This document shows, piece after piece, positions 6,172 to 10,698 of a stretch of DNA of 10,698 nt; positions within the stretch are counted from its first letter, which is position 1; every line of letters starts with the position of its first letter. The DNA is from Sphingobium sp. (GTDB lineage: Bacteria; Pseudomonadota; Alphaproteobacteria; Sphingomonadales; Sphingomonadaceae). Below the pieces are notes generated by a model that had not been told where the DNA came from, searched no databases, and saw nothing but the letters and a program-made list of their open reading frames with translations. Location of the stretch: contig JAGVJS010000156.1 of the NCBI GenBank assembly GCA_020051025.1, positions 1 through 10,698 on the forward strand, written 5' to 3'. The position numbers and the translations under genes were made by a program.

Positions 6172-8499
6172 ATGGCCGTCGGCCGCACCGTGAAACGCTC
6201 GCCGGAATGGCGCGAAATGCTCAAGCGCAGCCTCATCCGCAGCGGCGCGCTGATCGGCGCGATCACGCTCATGCTGGCGACTTTGTTCCTGGCGCTGGCG
6301 CTGCTCAGCTATGCCCCCAGTGATCCGTCGATGAACACGGTCGCGGGCGACCATGTCGCCAATATCATGCAGGCGCCCGGCGCCTGGGCGGCTGATTTCC
6401 TGCTCTGGCTGCTCGGCGTGCCGGTTGCGCTGATCCTGCCGCTGATGGCCGTTACCGCCCGTCGCCTGTGGGGCGATCAGGATATGGCCGGGTGGAAGGC
6501 GCAGTTCGGCAAATGCCTGTTCGGCATCGTCCTGGTCGGCATTGCGCTGGCGCTGTTTCAGGATGCGCCGCTGGTCGGCCTGCCCGCCGGCTGGGGTGGG
6601 GTGATCGGGCTGGTCGTGGCCAAGGGCATCGCCAGCCTGACGGCACAGGCGCCCGCCGCGGCGCCGTGGATCAAGGGTGCGCTGGTCATCGTGTCGCTGA
6701 TCGCCGGCCTGTTCGCCTGCTATCGCAGTCTGGCACTGGAAAAGCCGATCATCGCGCTGCGTCGCCCTTCGCTGCCGAAGTTGAACCTGCCGCGCCCGAC
6801 TCTCGGTTTCGCCGGCAGCGCCTCTGCCGACGCAGATTCCGATGAGGACGACGACGAACCGGTCGAGCGCGTCATCGCCCCGCGCAAGCAGGTATCGAAC
6901 GAGCCCAAGCCGCCCATCACCATCCAGACGCCCAAGCCCGCCCCGGTGCAGCGCGCCATGGCGCCGATCAGCCAGGACGATCTGTTCGGCCACAGCTCGC
7001 TGCCCTCGCCGGACCTGCTGAATCCCATCCCCGCCAATCAGGGCGGCAAGATCGACAAGGCCGCGCTGGAGCGCAACGCCCGCCTGCTCGAATCCGTGCT
7101 CGACGATTTCCATGTGAAGGGCAACATCACCGAAGTCCGCCCCGGCCCCGTCGTCACCATGTACGAACTGGAACCCGCACCCGGCATCAAGGCCAGCCGC
7201 GTCATCGCGCTGGCCGACGATATCGCCCGCAACATGTCGGCGCTGTCCGCCCGTGTCGCGACTATTCCGGGCCGCACCGTCATCGGCATCGAACTGCCCA
7301 ATGCGAACCGCGAAGGCGTGTCCTTCCGCGAACTCATCACCAGTGAACAGTTCATGCAGGAAGCGACCCTGCCGATCATCCTGGGCAAGAATATCTCGGG
7401 CGAACCGATCATCGCCGACCTCGCCCCCATGCCGCACCTGCTGATCGCGGGCACCACCGGGTCTGGTAAATCGGTCGGCCTCAATGCCATGATCCTGTCG
7501 CTGCTCTACCGCATGACGCCCGATCAGCTGCGCCTCATCATGATCGACCCCAAGATGCTGGAATTGTCGACCTATGACGACATCCCGCATCTGCTGGCCC
7601 CGGTCGTGACCGAGCCGAGCAAGGCGATCCGCGCGCTCAAATGGGCGGTGGAGCAGATGGAGGATCGCTATCGCATGATGGCGTCCATCTCCGTCCGCAA
7701 CCTCGCCAATTATAATGAGAAGGTTCGTGCAGCAAAGGCGAAGGGCAAGCCCCTGGGTCGCCGCGTCCAGACCGGCTACGACCCCGAGACCGGCAAGCCT
7801 ATCTATGAAGAGGAACAGCTTGATTTCCAGCCGCTGCCGCAGATCGTGGTGGTGGTGGACGAGCTCGCCGACCTCATGATGACGGCGGGCAAGGAAGTCG
7901 AATTCCTGATCCAGCGGCTTGCCCAGAAAGCCCGTGCGGCCGGCATCCACCTGATCCTCGCGACCCAGCGCCCCTCGGTCGACGTCATCACCGGCGTCAT
8001 CAAGGCGAACTTGCCGACCCGCATCAGCTTCTTCGTCACCAGCAAGATCGACAGCCGCACCATCCTGGGCGAACAGGGTGCCGAACAGCTGCTGGGCAAG
8101 GGCGACATGCTCTACATGCACGGCGGCAAGGGCCTGACCCGCGTCCATGGCCCCTTCGTATCGGACGATGAAGTCCGCGTCGTCGCCGACCATTGGCGCG
8201 CGCAGGGCCAGCCCGACTATATCTCCGCCGTTACCGAGGAGCCGGAGGAGGGCAGCTTCGCCCTCGACGGCGTGGACCTGGGCGATGACAGCCCCGACGC
8301 CCAGCTGTTCCGCAAGGCCTGCCAGCTGGTGTTCGAAAATCAGAAAGCGTCGACCAGCTGGCTGCAACGCCAATTGCGCGTCGGCTACAACTCGGCCGCA
8401 CGCCTGATCGAACGGATGGAGGAGGAAGGGCTGGTCGGCCCGCCCAACCATGTCGGCCGCCGCGAAGTGCTGCGCGACGAAAATGGGAATCCGATCTGA
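6172..8499 (+). CDS. ftsK: DNA translocase FtsK
   Basis: FtsK is a septum-anchored hexameric ATPase that pumps chromosomal DNA and activates XerCD recombination at dif during division. It has 775 residues here. The N-terminus (about 20-190) has four membrane helices. A Pro-rich, acidic linker follows (about 200-290, including DSDEDDDEPVE). The alpha/beta motor has Walker A GTTGSGKS at 427-434 and Walker B VVVVDE at 559-564, with the DPKMLELS and ATQRPSVDVITG segments typical of FtsK/SpoIIIE. The C-terminal gamma winged-helix domain (about 705-765, QLVFENQKASTSWLQRQL) reads KOPS sites. The linker is short, giving an alphaproteobacterial-type FtsK. The ATG at 6172 is chosen because GGGGGA (6155-6160) lies 11 bases upstream; a GTG at 6136 would add 12 atypical residues. 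A TTGACG hexamer at 6108-6113 could be a -35 element, without a clear -10. Confidence 0.96.
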   Translation: MAVGRTVKRSPEWREMLKRSLIRSGALIGAITLMLATLFLALALLSYAPSDPSMNTVAGDHVANIMQAPGAWAADFLLWLLGVPVALILPLMAVTARRLWGDQDMAGWKAQFGKCLFGIVLVGIALALFQDAPLVGLPAGWGGVIGLVVAKGIASLTAQAPAAAPWIKGALVIVSLIAGLFACYRSLALEKPIIALRRPSLPKLNLPRPTLGFAGSASADADSDEDDDEPVERVIAPRKQVSNEPKPPITIQTPKPAPVQRAMAPISQDDLFGHSSLPSPDLLNPIPANQGGKIDKAALERNARLLESVLDDFHVKGNITEVRPGPVVTMYELEPAPGIKASRVIALADDIARNMSALSARVATIPGRTVIGIELPNANREGVSFRELITSEQFMQEATLPIILGKNISGEPIIADLAPMPHLLIAGTTGSGKSVGLNAMILSLLYRMTPDQLRLIMIDPKMLELSTYDDIPHLLAPVVTEPSKAIRALKWAVEQMEDRYRMMASISVRNLANYNEKVRAAKAKGKPLGRRVQTGYDPETGKPIYEEEQLDFQPLPQIVVVVDELADLMMTAGKEVEFLIQRLAQKARAAGIHLILATQRPSVDVITGVIKANLPTRISFFVTSKIDSRTILGEQGAEQLLGKGDMLYMHGGKGLTRVHGPFVSDDEVRVVADHWRAQGQPDYISAVTEEPEEGSFALDGVDLGDDSPDAQLFRKACQLVFENQKASTSWLQRQLRVGYNSAARLIERMEEEGLVGPPNHVGRREVLRDENGNPI

Positions 8500-8512
8500 T
8501 GCCTGCCGGAAT

Positions 8513-8543
8513 CGGTACGATTGCGCTTGCTGCAATCGTACCG
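8513..8543. promoter_or_regulatory. 12-bp perfect dyad upstream of candidate sRNA B
   Basis: CGGTACGATTGC (8513-8524) and GCAATCGTACCG (8532-8543) are perfect inverted repeats around GCTTGCT. The inner part is TTGC-N7-GCAA, as found at the same distance upstream of sRNA A. It could act as an operator for the sRNA. It could also be the 3' hairpin of the ftsK transcript, since it begins 13 bases after the ftsK stop, but only a weak T-rich stretch follows. Confidence 0.55.
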
Positions 8544-8549
8544 CTTTCC

Positions 8550-8653
8550 TTCGCATTTGCGGCCATGAACCGGTTGGAACATAGAGAGCAGGCCTTTCAG
8601 GCATCCTCTCCTAAAAACTTTCAGGCCGGTCGTTCGCGATCGGCCTTTTTTTT
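8550..8653 (+). ncRNA. Candidate trans-acting small RNA, copy B
   Basis: This is a paralogue of the block at 1621-1720. The 12-base 5' block (8550-8561) and the 25-base core (8592-8616) are identical to copy A and have the same 42-base offset. The intervening 30 bases differ completely. The core carries ATCCTCTCCT (8603-8612), complementary to Shine-Dalgarno sequences. Upstream GAGAG (8584-8588) could pair with CTCTC (8606-8610) and hide it in the free RNA. Identity limited to two blocks plus a conserved terminator position is what conserved functional parts of duplicated regulatory RNAs would look like. No coding frame is plausible. Family name unknown. Confidence 0.65.
8624..8653 (+). terminator. 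Intrinsic terminator of candidate sRNA B
   Basis: A 9-bp stem (GGCCGGTCG 8624-8632 / CGATCGGCC 8637-8645, one G-U pair) closes a TTCG tetraloop and is followed by eight T (8646-8653). Confidence 0.88.
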
Positions 8654-8718
8654 ATCCGCAAATGCGTCTAGGCACGATCCCGCTGCTGCCGCGCCGATAA
8701 CATAATTGGAGCGGTGCC

Positions 8719-8795
8719 GCCGGTCAGACCGGCAGGGCGAGGCGGGAGCATGGGGGATCGAGCTGTCCCGGCGCCACGCGGATGCTCTCCCCCAT
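8719..8795 (+). promoter_or_regulatory. Structured leader upstream of lolA
   Basis: Two possible hairpins lie in the roughly 240-base gap before lolA. The first is GCCGGT-CAG-ACCGGC (8719-8733). The second is ATGGGGGA (8750-8757) pairing with TCCCCCAT (8788-8795) across a 30-base loop. Either could be a leader structure. No riboswitch class is recognised. Confidence 0.35.
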
Positions 8796-8895
8796 CACGT
8801 CCCTTCAAAACTTGCTATTTCGGAACAGGCGGGTTCAGAACGGGTTCAAGCCGCATCGCCTAGCCCTCTCTCCCCAACAATCGGAGTTGAACGCC

Positions 8896-9555
8896 ATGAA
8901 GCGCATCGTTGCGCCCCTCGCGCCAATACGCCTCGCGCTTGCCCTTGCTGCCGCTACCGCGCTGGTCGCACCGACCGTGCCGGCAACCGCGCAGCAGCAG
9001 GACCAGTCCGACCTTGCCAAGGTCAACGACTATATCCGCAGCGTCACTACCCTGACCGCCGATTTCAGCCAGACCGACCGCAACGGCCAGACGCTGACCG
9101 GTAAGCTGACCCTGAAACAGCCGGGCAAGATCCGTTTCCAATATGAGAAGGGCGTGCCGCTGCTGATCGTCAGCGATGGCAAGGCGCTGACCATGATCGA
9201 TTATGAAGTGCGCCAGGTGCAGCGCTGGCCGATCGGCAATTCGCCGCTGGGCGCGCTGCTCGATCCGTCTAAGGATCTGTCCAAATATGGCAAGCTGGTG
9301 CCGACCGGCGACCCATCGGTGCTGAGCGTCGAGGCGCGCGATCCCAAGCGCCCCGAATATGGCACCATCACGATGATCTTCAAACGCAACGCCTCCGGCC
9401 CGGCGGGCTTGCAGCTCTATGGCTGGGTCATGCTTGATTCGCAGAATAACCGCACGGCGGTCCGCTTCTCCAATCAGGTCTATGGCGCGCCGGTCGCCGA
9501 TTCCGCCTTCCGCTGGGTCGATCCGCGGCCCAGAGGACGCTCGTCGGGCAGTTGA
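8896..9555 (+). CDS. lolA: LolA-family outer-membrane lipoprotein carrier protein
   Basis: LolA is a periplasmic chaperone that takes lipoproteins released from the inner membrane by the LolCDE ABC transporter and delivers them to the outer membrane. It has 219 residues, about 187 after processing. Residues 1-32 form a signal peptide with a basic start, an Ala/Leu core and likely cleavage after ATA. The mature part starts with a helix and a TADFSQTDRNGQTLTGKLTLKQ segment, followed by PGKIRFQYEKG and ALTMIDYEVRQVQRWPI. This is the hallmark order of LolA, which has an 11-strand unclosed barrel. The ATG at 8896 is preceded by GGAG (8883-8886) and starts the signal peptide, so longer in-frame extensions are rejected. 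Its position between ftsK and xth is typical of Alphaproteobacteria. The short Arg/Ser-rich C-terminus is unremarkable. Confidence 0.92.
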   Translation: MKRIVAPLAPIRLALALAAATALVAPTVPATAQQQDQSDLAKVNDYIRSVTTLTADFSQTDRNGQTLTGKLTLKQPGKIRFQYEKGVPLLIVSDGKALTMIDYEVRQVQRWPIGNSPLGALLDPSKDLSKYGKLVPTGDPSVLSVEARDPKRPEYGTITMIFKRNASGPAGLQLYGWVMLDSQNNRTAVRFSNQVYGAPVADSAFRWVDPRPRGRSSGS

Positions 9556-9564
9556 CCCGAGCGC

Positions 9565-9604
9565 CCGGCAAGACGGCCCGAGCCATCGGGCATAATCTTG
9601 CCGG
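9565..9604 (+). terminator. Nested hairpin after lolA (possible 3' end structure)
   Basis: An outer 9-bp stem CCGGCAAGA (9565-9573) / TCTTGCCGG (9596-9604) encloses a 6-bp stem GCCCGA (9576-9581) / TCGGGC (9586-9591). It begins 10 bases after the lolA stop. There is no T tract, so factor-independent termination is uncertain; 3'-end protection is an alternative. Confidence 0.5.
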
Positions 9605-9826
9605 CCCGTTCATCTGACGCTCATATCCGGGGCGCTAATCAGAAACCCACGGCGCGAGACCAAACCGGGATTTCCCCCCTGTTACCCGGTCCCCCCCTCG
9701 CGTCGCGAAGCGCTTCAAGGGCGCGATCGAGACCCCCGTTCCACGCCCCCGGAGCGGGGGTCTTACTTTGTCCGCTGCATCGGTCTTCCGCTTGCGCAAC
9801 GACGCCGGCAACCTTAGTTGCGAAAC
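9605..9826. other. Hairpin-rich gap between lolA and xthA
   Basis: No gene is apparent. Structures seen are ACCGGG (9664-9669) / CCCGGT (9685-9690), and AGACCCCCG (9730-9738) / CGGGGGTCT (9755-9763) around a 16-base loop. GCAAC-CTTA-GTTGC (9808-9821) lies just before the xthA start. The C- and G-run-rich stretch 9670-9763 looks like an intergenic repeat remnant. No clear promoter can be assigned. Confidence 0.5.
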
Positions 9827-10624
9827 ATGGCCGATACCCTCTCCATCTGTTCCTGGAACATCAACTCCGTCCGCGCACGCATCGACATCGTCGAACAGCT
9901 GCTGCGCATGGAAGCACCCGATATCCTCTGCTTGCAGGAAACGAAGGTGGTGAACGACATCTTCCCCACCGAAATGTTCCGCCGCATGGGCTATGTCCAT
10001 CAGGTGCTGAACGGCCAGCGCATGCACCATGGCGTCGCGATCATGAGCAAGGTGCCGGTGCATGAGGATGACCGGTTCGACTGGCAGGCCAATGGCGAGG
10101 CACGCCATGTCGGTGTCCGGCTCGACAACGGGGTGCGGATCGAAAATGTCTATGTGCCGGCTGGCGGCGACATTCCCGACCGGGACGTGAATCCCAAATT
10201 CGGCCAGAAACTCGATTTCATCGAACGCATGATCCAATGGTCGTCGGCGCTGGATGACAAGCCGACCATCCTGACTGGCGATTTCAACATCGCGCCGATG
10301 GAATGCGATGTCTGGAGTCACAAGCAGTTGCTGAACGTGGTCAGCCATACGCCGATCGAATGCGAGATTCTCGCCCGCTTGCAGGCCTCGAACGACTGGG
10401 TCGATATCGGCCGCCATTTCCACCCCGCGCCCGCGCGTCTCTATACCTGGTGGAGCTATCGCGCGAAGGACTGGGCGGAATCGGATCGCGGCCGCCGCCT
10501 CGACCATATGTGGATGACGAAAGATGTTGCGGACAAGGCGGTCAGCCATCGCGTCGTAGAGCCGGCACGCAGCTGGATCAAGCCGTCCGACCATATCCCC
10601 ATCATCACCGAGTTTGCCTTCTGA
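9827..10624 (+). CDS. xthA: Exodeoxyribonuclease III (AP endonuclease)
   Basis: This enzyme cleaves DNA at abasic sites and removes 3' blocking groups and nucleotides from duplex ends in base-excision repair. It acts in the cytoplasm with Mg2+. At 265 residues it has the ExoIII length. Catalytic positions are visible: Asn11 in SWNINSVRARI, Glu38 in CLQETK, Tyr109 in VYVPAGG, Asp152 and Asn154 in GDFNIAP, and Asp255/His256 in SDHIP. The ATG at 9827 gives the standard N-terminus; a TTG nine bases upstream is less likely. No good Shine-Dalgarno site is seen, and a small hairpin (9808-9821) lies just upstream. Its stop overlaps the next start as TGATG, so it probably leads a downstream operon. 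Confidence 0.95.
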   Translation: MADTLSICSWNINSVRARIDIVEQLLRMEAPDILCLQETKVVNDIFPTEMFRRMGYVHQVLNGQRMHHGVAIMSKVPVHEDDRFDWQANGEARHVGVRLDNGVRIENVYVPAGGDIPDRDVNPKFGQKLDFIERMIQWSSALDDKPTILTGDFNIAPMECDVWSHKQLLNVVSHTPIECEILARLQASNDWVDIGRHFHPAPARLYTWWSYRAKDWAESDRGRRLDHMWMTKDVADKAVSHRVVEPARSWIKPSDHIPIITEFAF

Positions 10625-10698
10625 TGAGCAGTACGGTCGGTCATGGCGCGAGCGGACGGGACGCCGCGCGGGCGATCGACGCGCTGCGCCGTGGCTGG
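10624..10698 (+). CDS. Start of an unidentified gene, possibly GTP cyclohydrolase II
   Basis: An ATG at 10624 shares one base with the xthA stop and opens a frame of 25 codons to the window edge (MSSTVGHGASGRDAARAIDA then LRRGW). The frame is open, and the TGATG overlap is a normal coupled start. The RAIDALRRGW segment resembles N-termini of sphingomonad riboflavin-pathway GTP cyclohydrolase II (RibA) proteins, but 25 residues are too few for a firm name. Confidence 0.5.
   Translation, partial: MSSTVGHGASGRDAARAIDALRRGW

Noticed and set aside
5974..8604. 876-codon open frame on the minus strand opposite ftsK
   Set aside because: It lies antisense to a certain FtsK gene, its translation is low-complexity Arg/Ala/Gly/Asp-rich with no domain, and long antisense frames are common in GC-rich DNA.
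8499..8705. 68-codon open frame after ftsK
   Set aside because: It runs through the palindrome, the candidate sRNA and its terminator, with no coding character.

Overview
The window is GC-rich alphaproteobacterial chromosomal DNA, most likely from a sphingomonad (Sphingobium or Sphingomonas type). The evidence is protein style, codon use and the order ftsK-lolA-xth, which is common in Alphaproteobacteria. All supported genes are on the + strand. Most are housekeeping genes; the unusual material lies in one broken codon and in the intergenic DNA.

Layout: the tail of a J-domain protein (1-129) overlaps the GTG start of a phosphomannomutase/phosphoglucomutase (126-1502). A 428-bp gap follows, holding a candidate small RNA gene (about 1621-1720). 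Next is a FadL-family outer-membrane protein (1931-3232), whose 3' end carries a roughly 115-bp palindromic insertion flanked by a 13-bp direct repeat. An intrinsic terminator then abuts the start of ispG. ispG (3413-4573) is full length except for one in-frame TGA, which sits exactly at the first of the three cysteines expected to bind the [4Fe-4S] cluster. It is followed by an EamA/DMT transporter (4605-5507) and, overlapping it by 4 bp, a GNAT acetyltransferase (5504-5989). A REP-like palindrome lies between the latter and ftsK (6172-8499). After ftsK comes a second copy of the candidate small RNA (about 8550-8653), then lolA (8896-9555), a hairpin-rich gap, xthA (9827-10624), and the start of one more gene running off the edge, overlapping xthA by 1 bp.

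The genes serve separate core jobs: sugar-phosphate interconversion for envelope polysaccharide, uptake of hydrophobic compounds, isoprenoid synthesis (MEP pathway), chromosome segregation, lipoprotein transport and base-excision repair. No phage, CRISPR or large mobile island is visible. The points most worth checking are (1) the TGA at the Fe-S cysteine codon of ispG, (2) the pair of paralogous small RNA genes, which share an upstream TTGC-N7-GCAA dyad and carry an anti-Shine-Dalgarno core, and (3) the palindromic element that landed on the stop codon of the FadL gene yet left the protein end unchanged.
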